DNA of 64,000 nucleotides from Siculibacillus lacustris (GTDB lineage Bacteria; Pseudomonadota; Alphaproteobacteria; Rhizobiales; Ancalomicrobiaceae): NCBI RefSeq assembly GCF_004328075.1, contig NZ_SJFN01000019.1, positions 1 to 64,000 of the forward strand. Reading direction: 5' to 3'. Made by a program: the position numbers and the translations under genes. Shown here piece by piece: positions 33,341 to 41,391 of this stretch (the first letter of the stretch is position 1; every line of letters starts with the position of its first letter). The notes below the pieces were generated by a model, which saw only the letters and a list, made by a program, of their open reading frames with translations, was not told where the DNA came from and did not search any database.

Positions 33341-34674
33341 CAGCGGTCTTCCAATATCGCCCAGAGTTCGAGACCCAATCCGGGCCAATCACCCGAAAAG
33401 TGCATGCCGATCGACGTCGCCGTGGAGAATTCGGGCCACAACGGCGACGTCTTGTCCATGTAGAAGTACACATGGTCGGTGATGGCCCGGATCTGCGACG
33501 GCGGGGTCGGCAGATGTACCAGCGGAACACCCGGAAGATGGGTATGAACGATCTCGTTCATCTTGGTGTTCGGGCCGATCTTGAACAGCTGCGGGAACTG
33601 CTGCTGGATGTCCCCGAGCGGACGGGCGGCCGACACCTCGAGCACGAAGGTCGCGTTGCGGAACAACGACCGGTCGCGGATGACCGAGATGAAGGCATTG
33701 GCGGCGCGCTCGACGATCTCCAGCCGGATGGCGCGGCGGCCGAGGCGGGCGGAGAGATAGTCCTGGATGTCGCGCAGGAGCGGCGCGAAGACGTTCTCCA
33801 GGTCGTCGTGGTCGTAAGGTGCGTAGTCGCGCACCCGGCGTTCGCGCGAGGCGAAGGTCGCCAGTTCCCCCGACAGGCGCAGCAGCTCCTCGTAGAGCCG
33901 CTCCGGATGGACGTAGCCCGAGCCGCGCATGTGCTTGAGCACCGGGATCGAGCGGTTGAGGAGCTGCAGCATCAGGTAGTCGATGCTCTGCAGCCCGCCG
34001 CCGGCGGTGGGATCGGCGGCATAGCGGGCGAGTTCCTCGAGCTTGGTGTCGACCCAGCCGATCACCCGGTCGATCCAGCCGTCGACGGTCGGATGGGCGG
34101 CGCAGACCAGCAGCGGCGGCACGAACTTGTCGTCGAGCACCACGGTGCGGTCGCGCACCTCGAGGATGCGGGCGATGCCGAGATTGACGAAGCCGGGCTT
34201 GGGCGTCTTGCGCACTTCCAGGGCGAAGCGCGGATGGGCGATGTCGATCTCCTCCTCGAGCCGCAGGTCGGCGGAGGAATCGATGAACACTTCGGAGCCG
34301 ACGAACCAGCGCGAGCCGCCCTCGACGTCGCGGTAGGCGACCTCGCGGGTGTTGACCGCGGCGAGCGGCAGAGTCAGCCAGACGATCTGTTTGGCGGCGG
34401 CTTCGGGCACGTCGACCGGTTCGGGCAGCGGCGCGTCGGCGGGCAGGTCGAAGGGCACGCCGTCGGGCATCACACCGGCGGCGCGACGCAGACCGAAACG
34501 CGACTGCTGGGCGAGGTCACGATCGACCTCGAGCGCCGCGAAACCCCAGGGGTAGGGCGTGATGCGGCCGACCCGGGCCTCCACCAGCCGCTCGTGATAG
34601 CGCTCGCTCTGCTGGAGATGCTGGGGCTTCAGAAACAGCCCCTCGGACCACAGAACCTTGCTGTACCAAGACAT
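33340..34674 (-). CDS. tssK: T6SS baseplate protein TssK
   Basis: 444 residues, opening KVLWSEGLFLKPQHLQQSER, the diagnostic TssK start, with YPWGFAALEVD and the conserved LLVCAAHPTVDGWI region. It links the baseplate (TssF/G/E) to the membrane complex (TssL/M). It lies downstream of the FHA gene (73-bp gap) and overlaps tssL by one base, consistent with close co-expression. Length is typical of the family (about 440-450). Confidence 0.96.
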   Translation of the reverse strand: MSWYSKVLWSEGLFLKPQHLQQSERYHERLVEARVGRITPYPWGFAALEVDRDLAQQSRFGLRRAAGVMPDGVPFDLPADAPLPEPVDVPEAAAKQIVWLTLPLAAVNTREVAYRDVEGGSRWFVGSEVFIDSSADLRLEEEIDIAHPRFALEVRKTPKPGFVNLGIARILEVRDRTVVLDDKFVPPLLVCAAHPTVDGWIDRVIGWVDTKLEELARYAADPTAGGGLQSIDYLMLQLLNRSIPVLKHMRGSGYVHPERLYEELLRLSGELATFASRERRVRDYAPYDHDDLENVFAPLLRDIQDYLSARLGRRAIRLEIVERAANAFISVIRDRSLFRNATFVLEVSAARPLGDIQQQFPQLFKIGPNTKMNEIVHTHLPGVPLVHLPTPPSQIRAITDHVYFYMDKTSPLWPEFSTATSIGMHFSGDWPGLGLELWAILEDR

Positions 34675-34747
34675 GCGCCCGCCCGTTTGGTGCTCGAAGG
34701 CCTCTCCCCCGCCCCGCCCGCAACGGGGCGACGCACTCTCCGCAATG

Positions 34748-36193
34748 TCACTTCTTCTTCATCGACGCTCCGAGGCGATCATAGCAATCGGAAAAATACC
34801 GCATGAACAGCCCGACCATACCATCTTCGTTGCGAAGCGTCTTCGCCTGCCAACGTGCGACGAACTGATCCCAAAGTCGACTCTTGCGCGAGCCGATCAG
34901 TGACGCGACGCCGCGGTCGCCCTCGGTGGCGTGCTCGATGGCCGCCGGGTCGAGGTCTTCCATCAGCATCTTGAGCGACTGCTGCATCGCCGCGAAGGTG
35001 CGCAGTTGATGATTGGAGAGATCCTGGAAGCTCTCTTCGAGCGCCTCCTTGCCGTCCATGTAGCTGCGCAGGCGCGGTCCGAAGATCAGGCGCAGGGCGT
35101 CGTCGACGGTCGGCGAGAATTTCAACGGGTTGTTGTGGGTGGCGCCGATCATGGTGTGCTCGCCGGAGCGGAAGGCGCGCTTGGTCTCCGAGCGCGCGGC
35201 GAGCAGCGCCATCATCTGTTCCACGACGATGCGCGTCATCGCCCCGACGTCGCGCAGCACCTCGTCGGGATCGCGGCGCAGGAAGACGTCGGGCGACACC
35301 CCCGCGCCTTCGGCCAGCGCGGCGAGGGCGTCGGTCGAGGCGGGCGCGGCACCGCGCGGCGCCGGCGCGGCGACGGGCGGTGCGGGTGGTGGCGGCGGCG
35401 GTGGCGCGAATTCGGGCGTCGGGGCCGGGGCCGGTGGAGGGGCGAATTCGGGCGCCGAAGCGGGCGCCGGCGGCGGGGCGGCGGCCCATTCGCCGGTCGG
35501 GGCCGAATCGGCCCAGATCGGGCGGGCGGCGGGCGGCGGCGCTTCGTCGAAGACGCCGGCGGGGACCGACGGTCGGGCCGGCGCGGGCACCGGCACGGCC
35601 ATCGGCGGCGGCGCGGCGGCGGGACCGCTCCAGGCGTCGTCGGCGCCGCCCCGGCCGGGCGCGTCGAAGGGCGAGGGTCCGCGCGGCGCCGGGATCGGCG
35701 CGGCATTGACCGAGGGCAGATCGGCGGCCCAGTCGAGGAAGTCGGCCTGGACCGGGCGTTCGTTGCGGTGGATCAGATCGGAGCGTTTGCCGGGAGGCGC
35801 GGCGCCCTCGGCGTCCCAGAAGTCGCCGCTGGCGGCGTTGCGGAGCTGCGGCGTCGGCGCGACCTGACCGCCGGGATCGTCGATCTCGGCGACCACGATG
35901 TAGTTGCCGATCAGCAGCCGGTCACCGTTGGCGAGGCGATGGGGACCCTGCATCCGCCGATCGCTGCCGTTGACGAAGGTGCCGTTGGTCGAGACGTCGG
36001 TGAGCATGTAGCTACCGTCGACCCAGCGCACCTCGCAGTGCTTGCCGGAGATGAAACGGGTGGTGTCGGGCAAGGTCCAGTCGAGATAGGGATCGCGGCC
36101 GATGTCGATGCCGCGCCGCCCGGTGAGGCGGATGCTCAGCGGCCCGCCGTCGGGAAGGCTGGTCTCGTTCTCGATCCTCAGAGTCAGCGCCAT
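34748..36193 (-). CDS. tagH: T6SS FHA-domain protein (Fha/TagH)
   Basis: 481 residues from the ATG at 36193. FHA domain at about 7-100 with the phosphothreonine-binding residues Arg33 (IGRDPYLD), Ser49-Gly-Lys-His52 and Asn70 (STNGTFVNGS). A Pro/Ala-rich linker (about 150-320) leads to the C-terminal TagH-type helical domain (about 325-481), with NNPLKFSPTVDDALRLIFG. FHA proteins bind phosphorylated TssL or themselves and so turn the kinase signal into T6SS assembly. The kinase, phosphatase and TagF are encoded further along the same locus. The linker is unusually long and low in complexity. Confidence 0.92.
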   Translation of the reverse strand: MALTLRIENETSLPDGGPLSIRLTGRRGIDIGRDPYLDWTLPDTTRFISGKHCEVRWVDGSYMLTDVSTNGTFVNGSDRRMQGPHRLANGDRLLIGNYIVVAEIDDPGGQVAPTPQLRNAASGDFWDAEGAAPPGKRSDLIHRNERPVQADFLDWAADLPSVNAAPIPAPRGPSPFDAPGRGGADDAWSGPAAAPPPMAVPVPAPARPSVPAGVFDEAPPPAARPIWADSAPTGEWAAAPPPAPASAPEFAPPPAPAPTPEFAPPPPPPPAPPVAAPAPRGAAPASTDALAALAEGAGVSPDVFLRRDPDEVLRDVGAMTRIVVEQMMALLAARSETKRAFRSGEHTMIGATHNNPLKFSPTVDDALRLIFGPRLRSYMDGKEALEESFQDLSNHQLRTFAAMQQSLKMLMEDLDPAAIEHATEGDRGVASLIGSRKSRLWDQFVARWQAKTLRNEDGMVGLFMRYFSDCYDRLGASMKKK

Positions 36194-36346
36194 CCGTCCA
36201 ACATCCCCGAAACGCAGCGGAAACTCCCTTTGGAGAGTCATGCTACGAGAGGCGGATCGCGACAAGCCCCTTTCCGCGACGGCGATGCGAGAAGCACGCA
36301 ACGGCGATCGCCGCGGCGCTGCGGCGCTCGGCTCACTCCCCGTCGC

Positions 36347-38041
36347 TCACTGGTCTTTGAGAGCCTTGTAACGCACCGGCTGGTAGCCGCGGGCGAGCAG
36401 CACCGACAGAGGGTAGACGTTGCGGCAGACCCGGCCGTTGCAGCCGCCGGTCGAGGCTTCGAGCACTTCGGCCTTGCGGTCGGGGGTGAATTTGACGAAC
36501 AGCATGACGTGCGAGCCGGGCTTGTTCAGCGCGTCGCCGGGCTTCAGCGACCACGGGTCGGCCAGGACTTCGGTGATCGAGGGGATGTCGGCGGTGGTGT
36601 ACTGGCGCTGCAGACCCCAGCACTGCGACACGAAGGCCGAACAGTCCACGCCGACCACGTCGCGGCGCGGATTGTCCTTAGTGCACCAGTTGCCGGCCAG
36701 CGCGCCGCGATCGACCTGGCGCTTGAAGGTCACGAAACTGCCGAAACAGCCCCAGCAATAGGGGACGCCGCGGACTTCCTGGCCGACCTTGCCCTCGAGA
36801 TAGCCGGGGCGGCGGGTGCGGTCACCGAAGCCGGTGCATTGGGTGTCGGGGTTGGGGCCGTAGTTCTGCGGCGTCACCGTCCACTTCAGACCTTCGAAGG
36901 CGAGGCCGATCTGGATCGCCCCGAGGCGGGTGCCGGGGCGCACCGCGGTGATCACCGCCTGTTCGGCGGCGGCGTCGCCGGGGCCGGCGAGGACCGGCGC
37001 GGCGCCCTTGGCGACCGGCGGCGAATCGACGATGCCGCCCTTGGGGGTGCGCCGGGCGAGGTCGAGGATGCCGACGCCGGTCGAATCGGACTTGAGATAG
37101 AGCACGTCGCCGTTCTCGGCGATGGTCACGAAGCGGCGCGACGGGAACTGGTCGGGGCCGATCGGCAGGTCGTAGATCGCATCGAGGCGGCCGCGGCCGT
37201 CGTAACGCGCGACATAGGCGACCGAGGCGCCGTCCTTGGTCGGCGGGATGTTCTCGGTGAAGACGTAGACCCCGCCCTTGGCACTGACGTCGAGGATCTC
37301 GACGGCGCCCAGGCGGTGCTTCACCTTGACCTCGAAGCGATGGAGGTTGAGCGGATCGTTCTGCGCCCGCACCTCGACCACCGCGCTCTTGCCGTCCTTC
37401 TTGGGCAGAATCTCGATGTCGACCGGGCCGAGGCCGTGGGAATTGGCGAATTGCTTGATCGGCGTGTCGAAGGCGTCGGCGGACGCCGCGCGGCCGGCGG
37501 CGCTGACCACCTCGGCCTCGCTCGACGGGGCCTGGGAGCCCATCTGGGCGAAGGCCGAGCGGGTGACGTCGTCGACCGCCGAGACGGCACGGGCCGCCAC
37601 CGGGCCTTCGCCCGACTCCTTGGTGTCGAGGGCGTGGACCTGACCGTCCCAGACGTAGAGCCGATCCTTGATCGCCACCAGATCCTGGGGAATCAGGTCC
37701 TCGGGCAGTTGCAGCGCGTCGGGCGCGTCGACCGGTTTGCCGCCGTCCATCGACAGGATGCGGCCGTTGACCTGATCGAGCAGATAGATGCGGCCGTCGC
37801 GGCCGGCGTAGATCGCCGAGGGGCCGGTCGGCTCGACGTCGCCGTTGCCGGGAGTGACGCCGATCGAGTTCTTGTCCGAGCCCAGTCCGAACTGGCGCAG
37901 CACCTTGGGCTGCTGCGCCTCGGCAGCCATGGCGAACAGGCCGGAGACGAGCAGCGCGGCCGCGACCACCCGGCCCGCCCGCGCGAGGCCGGCCCGCGCA
38001 AGGGAGGAGGAATTCCGAAGAGTCCCGTCACTCGCGTTCAT
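36347..38041 (-). CDS. Secreted NlpC/P60-like cysteine hydrolase with propeller-like N-terminal region
   Basis: 564 residues. Signal peptide about 1-43 (LLVSGLFAMAAEAQ). The N-terminal 330 residues contain repeated strand motifs (AIYAGRDGRIYLLDQVNGRI, DVLYLKSDSTGVGILDLA) suggesting a beta-propeller. The C-terminal domain has the papain-like Cys467 in VDCSAFVSQ and His511 in GSHVMLF, in the NlpC/P60 or CHAP order, plus further Cys pairs (YCWGCFG, GGCNGRVC). Likely a periplasmic amidase or peptidase acting on peptidoglycan. It sits between the DUF4424 and FHA genes, so a role in opening the wall for the secretion apparatus, or as an effector, is plausible. Its signal peptide argues against T6SS delivery. 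Confidence 0.82.
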   Translation of the reverse strand: MNASDGTLRNSSSLARAGLARAGRVVAAALLVSGLFAMAAEAQQPKVLRQFGLGSDKNSIGVTPGNGDVEPTGPSAIYAGRDGRIYLLDQVNGRILSMDGGKPVDAPDALQLPEDLIPQDLVAIKDRLYVWDGQVHALDTKESGEGPVAARAVSAVDDVTRSAFAQMGSQAPSSEAEVVSAAGRAASADAFDTPIKQFANSHGLGPVDIEILPKKDGKSAVVEVRAQNDPLNLHRFEVKVKHRLGAVEILDVSAKGGVYVFTENIPPTKDGASVAYVARYDGRGRLDAIYDLPIGPDQFPSRRFVTIAENGDVLYLKSDSTGVGILDLARRTPKGGIVDSPPVAKGAAPVLAGPGDAAAEQAVITAVRPGTRLGAIQIGLAFEGLKWTVTPQNYGPNPDTQCTGFGDRTRRPGYLEGKVGQEVRGVPYCWGCFGSFVTFKRQVDRGALAGNWCTKDNPRRDVVGVDCSAFVSQCWGLQRQYTTADIPSITEVLADPWSLKPGDALNKPGSHVMLFVKFTPDRKAEVLEASTGGCNGRVCRNVYPLSVLLARGYQPVRYKALKDQ

Positions 38042-38059
38042 CGCATCCTCACAGCAGGC

Positions 38060-39058
38060 TCACTTCTCGCCGAGATCGACGAAGAGGATGGACAGATCGT
38101 CCTTGGGCGTGAAGTCCTTGGCTTCCCAGACGAGGCTGGTCGGGCCGATCTTCGGGGGCGCCCCGGCAAAACAGGTGGCGACCAGCGTGTCGGCGCGCGG
38201 CTTGTCGATGGTCAGGCGGAAATTACCGATCGGCCCGCCCCAGCCGGCCCCGGCGCCGAGCGCGAAGCCGACGCGGCGCTGCATCAGCGCGGTCGAGCCG
38301 CCGCCGGCCTTGCGTCCGGCGACCAGCGCCTTGCGCAGCGCCGCCTCGCCGGTCTTGTCGAGGCAGACGCCGGCGCGCCCTCCGGCGAGGCGATCGAGGG
38401 TCGCCTCGGTGAGGAGGTCGCGGCCGACGATCGGGCGATAGTGATGGACGATCCGCACCGCCTTGCCGGCCGGGAAGGTCTGCATCCAGTGGAAGGTGGT
38501 CGAGACGGTCCAGGCGAGGCCGGTCGGGGCGCCTTCGAGCCACACCGCCAAGCCGCGCTCGGCATAGAAGCCCTGCTTGGCCGCCGGCAGCTTGGCCAGG
38601 GCCTCGCGGGCGCGGGCGCCGACGTAAGGATTGAGCGCGACGCCGTCGGCGACCAGACGATCGGTGACGTCGAGGCCGAGCACCGAGGCGCGCTGTTCGG
38701 CCTGCGGCTTGATCCGGCGGCCGTCGACGTCGACGGTGAAGCCGAGGAAATCGACCGGATCGCCGCCGTCGCGGGCCTCGAAGATCTCGGAGTCGGCCGG
38801 TGACAGCACCGGCAGCGGGAAGGCCACCAGGGTGGTGACGTCCTTGTCGCCGGCGTTGAGGAACTCATAGGCGATGTCGATCGCCTTCTCCGAGATGTGC
38901 AGATCCTCGGACTTGACGGCCACGCCGGCATTGGCGGGCAGGACCAGACCGCCGGCGACCAGTTCGGGGGTCGACCCGTCGGCCGCCGCCGGACCGGATG
39001 CCCAGGCCGTCGCCACGACCGCCGCCAGAACCACCGCCCGCACCCGTGCCGCCGTCAC
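38060..39058 (-). CDS. Secreted DUF4424 protein
   Basis: 332 residues from a GTG at 39058, which follows GGGAGGTGGATC, the best ribosome-binding site in the area. Signal peptide about 1-27 (VVATAWASGPAAA). The rest fits DUF4424: it begins STPELVAGGLVLPANAGVAVKSEDL-like (split here: GLVLPANAG, then KSEDLHISEKAI) and has the FTVDVDGRRIKPQAEQRA core and a late DDLSILFVDL. DUF4424 proteins are periplasmic and of unknown role. The stop lies 18 bp before the NlpC/P60-like gene, so the two are a transcriptional pair and may act together in the envelope. Confidence 0.8.
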   Translation of the reverse strand: MTAARVRAVVLAAVVATAWASGPAAADGSTPELVAGGLVLPANAGVAVKSEDLHISEKAIDIAYEFLNAGDKDVTTLVAFPLPVLSPADSEIFEARDGGDPVDFLGFTVDVDGRRIKPQAEQRASVLGLDVTDRLVADGVALNPYVGARAREALAKLPAAKQGFYAERGLAVWLEGAPTGLAWTVSTTFHWMQTFPAGKAVRIVHHYRPIVGRDLLTEATLDRLAGGRAGVCLDKTGEAALRKALVAGRKAGGGSTALMQRRVGFALGAGAGWGGPIGNFRLTIDKPRADTLVATCFAGAPPKIGPTSLVWEAKDFTPKDDLSILFVDLGEK

Positions 39059-39210
39059 GATCCACCTCCCGGCCCCAGCCGATCGTCGTCGTCCACCCAC
39101 CTCGAGACCTGCGCGGTCGCGACCGCTCGCTCCGGTCTGCGGCCTGGCCCGGCGGTCAATCCGCGAGCCCCGCGCCGCGCCCGGCAACGGACTGAATTCG
39201 TAACCAGATT

Positions 39211-40650
39211 TCATGGCTTCCTCAAGGCGACGACGTAGCCCTGGACGGGCCGGCCGCCTTCGGTTCGCAAGGCCACGTCTTCGCGCGCCAGAACCGCGAA
39301 TCCGGCGCCGGCGGCGACCGCGTCGAGATAGGCGGCGGTATGGGCGTAGCGGCCGTGGCCTTCGTGGAGGCGATAGGGACGGCCGTCCTCGGGTGGGAGG
39401 CTCTCGACCGTGAACAGCACCAGACCGCCGGGTTTCAGCGCCGTGGCGGCGGCGGCCAGGACGTCGGCGAGGGCGCCGAAGTAGCACAGCGTGTCGGCCG
39501 ACAGCACCACGTCGTAAGCTACCGGACGCTCGGCCATGGCGGCGGTGATCTCGGCCTTGTCGAGGCGATCGTAGATGCCGCGCAGCTTGGCCTTGGCCAG
39601 CATGCCGCCGGACAGGTCGAGCCCGTCGAGGCGAGCGGCGCGCTCCCGCACGAGGGGCCCGACCAGGCCGGTGCCGCAGCCGGCGTCGAGGATCGCCGCG
39701 CCGGCGAGATCCGGGGCGACCCGGCCGAGCAGTTCGGCGATCGCTTCGGGGGCCTGATAGCCGAGGCTGCCGAGGGAGGAATCGAAGCTCGAGGCGTAGC
39801 TGTCGAAGATCCGTTCGACATAGGCGTCGGCGGCGCGCTCGGGGACGTTCTCGCCGGTCACCGCGGCAAAGTGGTGCTGGGCGTCGGGATCGTCGGGGTC
39901 GAGGGCCAGCCAGTCGCGCGCCACGGTCTTGGCCTGCTCGTGCTCGCCCATGGTGGTCAGCGCATAGACCAGCAGCTTGCGCGCAGTGCGCTCGCCCTGA
40001 TTGACGGCGATCGACTTCCAGAAATAGGAGGTCGCTTCGGCATCGTTGCCCTGGCGATGCAGCGCTTCGCCCATGTTGCGGTAGGCCTGACCGAAGCCCG
40101 CTTCGAGCGCGATGGCGCGGCCGAACAGGTCGGACGCCGCGGCGTAGTTGGAGCGGCTCATCTCGATGGTGCCGAGATTGTTGAGCACTTCGGCGGACTC
40201 GGGGTTGGCCTCGAGCGCCTGACGATAGATCCGCTCGGCTTCGTCGATGTGGCCGGCGTGGCGCAGCAGCAGCGCGATGTTGGACAGCGCCGACAGGAAG
40301 TCGGGCACCAGCTCCAGGCACTTGAAATAGGCGGCCTGGGCGCCGTCGGAATCTTCGACGCACAGGAGGAGATTGCCGAGATTGTTCCAGGCGTGGACGT
40401 TGTCGGGCGCGACCGCCACGGCGCGGCGGACGAGCTCGATCGCTTCCGGCGTCTCGCCGAGTTGGTGGCGCAGCAGGCCGTAATAGTGCAGCGCGTCGGG
40501 ATGGTCGGGGAACTCGGCCAGCACCGCCTTCAGCACCCGCGCGGCATCGTCGAACCGACGCATCCGCATCGCGCCGAGCGACCATTGGACGGCCTCGTCC
40601 GGCGTGCCCTCGCGTTCGATGAGCGGGGTCTTGGGTTGGGGTTCGACCAT
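39211..40650 (-). CDS. TPR-repeat SAM-dependent methyltransferase
   Basis: 479 residues. About six tetratricopeptide repeats (residues 20-270; for example AWNNLGNLLLCVEDSDGAQAAYFKCLELVPD) are joined to a class I methyltransferase domain (about 300-450) with motif I ILDAGCGTGLVG and LDGLDLSGGMLAKAK. TPR-methyltransferase proteins of this layout are cytoplasmic; the TPRs probably choose a protein partner. Inside a T6SS locus a structural component is the natural candidate substrate, but nothing in the sequence proves it. No signal peptide. The gap to the DUF4424 start is 152 bp. Confidence 0.88.
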   Translation of the reverse strand: MVEPQPKTPLIEREGTPDEAVQWSLGAMRMRRFDDAARVLKAVLAEFPDHPDALHYYGLLRHQLGETPEAIELVRRAVAVAPDNVHAWNNLGNLLLCVEDSDGAQAAYFKCLELVPDFLSALSNIALLLRHAGHIDEAERIYRQALEANPESAEVLNNLGTIEMSRSNYAAASDLFGRAIALEAGFGQAYRNMGEALHRQGNDAEATSYFWKSIAVNQGERTARKLLVYALTTMGEHEQAKTVARDWLALDPDDPDAQHHFAAVTGENVPERAADAYVERIFDSYASSFDSSLGSLGYQAPEAIAELLGRVAPDLAGAAILDAGCGTGLVGPLVRERAARLDGLDLSGGMLAKAKLRGIYDRLDKAEITAAMAERPVAYDVVLSADTLCYFGALADVLAAAATALKPGGLVLFTVESLPPEDGRPYRLHEGHGRYAHTAAYLDAVAAGAGFAVLAREDVALRTEGGRPVQGYVVALRKP

Positions 40651-40731
40651 GGCGGCTGTTGGACCTCGTTCGAGCGCGACGCCCGGGCTTCGGGAAGCCG
40701 TCGCCCGGGCGGGCGACGGGCGGACGGAGGG

Positions 40732-41298
40732 TCAGACGAAGAGATGGCCGACGTAGAGCAGCGTGCCCTGGTACCAGAGCTGCGGCACCGCGACGGTGGT
40801 CGGCGCGAAGGGCTGGGCCTCGTCGAGGGAGGCGCCGGCCCGCTCGAAGGCCGACCACACCAGTTCGGGGCAGAACAGACGGTCTTCGCCCATCTCGGCG
40901 ATCCGGGCGACGAGCCCGACCAGTTGACCGCCGCCGCCCGGGGCATGGGCGACGACGTCGGGCTTGTCGAAGCTGCGGCCGAGCCCGGAGAGCACGTGAT
41001 CGCGGACCTTGAAGGCGGCGGTGGTGCTCAGACCCGGCCGACGATAGACCACGACCTGAGTGTCGCCGTCCTCGCGCATCGCCCCGGAGAGGGGCCGCGC
41101 CCGCACCCCCCAGCCGGCGGAATCGACCACCTGGCCGCCGCCGAGCCACAGGCGCACCCGGCTGATCTGCGGCCAGGTCACGGCATAGAGGGTGCGCGAC
41201 ACCGCGACGGTGGCGGTCGACACCAGGAGATCGGCGATCTCCAGATCGGCGGTGGTGATCAGACGGCCGCCGGCCTCCGGATCGTAGGCTATCGTCAT
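40732..41298 (-). CDS. YiiX-like permuted papain-fold (NlpC/P60) protein lacking the usual His
   Basis: 188 residues; GGAGGAACCAGC precedes the ATG. The order of motifs matches YiiX/YebB-type permuted NlpC/P60 hydrolases. An ADLLV strand comes first, then ISRVRLWLGGGQVVDS where the family has S-H-V-x-L-Y-L-G. Then follow GVRARPL, VVVYRRPGLS, LGRSFD, and LFCPELVW with the catalytic Cys (Cys143). Arg47 stands where the catalytic His belongs, so the protein may be inactive or use another residue. No signal peptide, so it starts in the cytoplasm, as a T6SS effector would. It lies 93 bp after clpV. A structural role is also possible. Confidence 0.72.
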   Translation of the reverse strand: MTIAYDPEAGGRLITTADLEIADLLVSTATVAVSRTLYAVTWPQISRVRLWLGGGQVVDSAGWGVRARPLSGAMREDGDTQVVVYRRPGLSTTAAFKVRDHVLSGLGRSFDKPDVVAHAPGGGGQLVGLVARIAEMGEDRLFCPELVWSAFERAGASLDEAQPFAPTTVAVPQLWYQGTLLYVGHLFV

Positions 41299-41391
41299 GC
41301 TGGTTCCTCCCCGATCCGGCCGAAGGTTCGGCGCGGCCGAGCCCGCCGCCGCGCGCCGGATCGAGCGATCCGACGGCGGCGGTCGCGGCGA

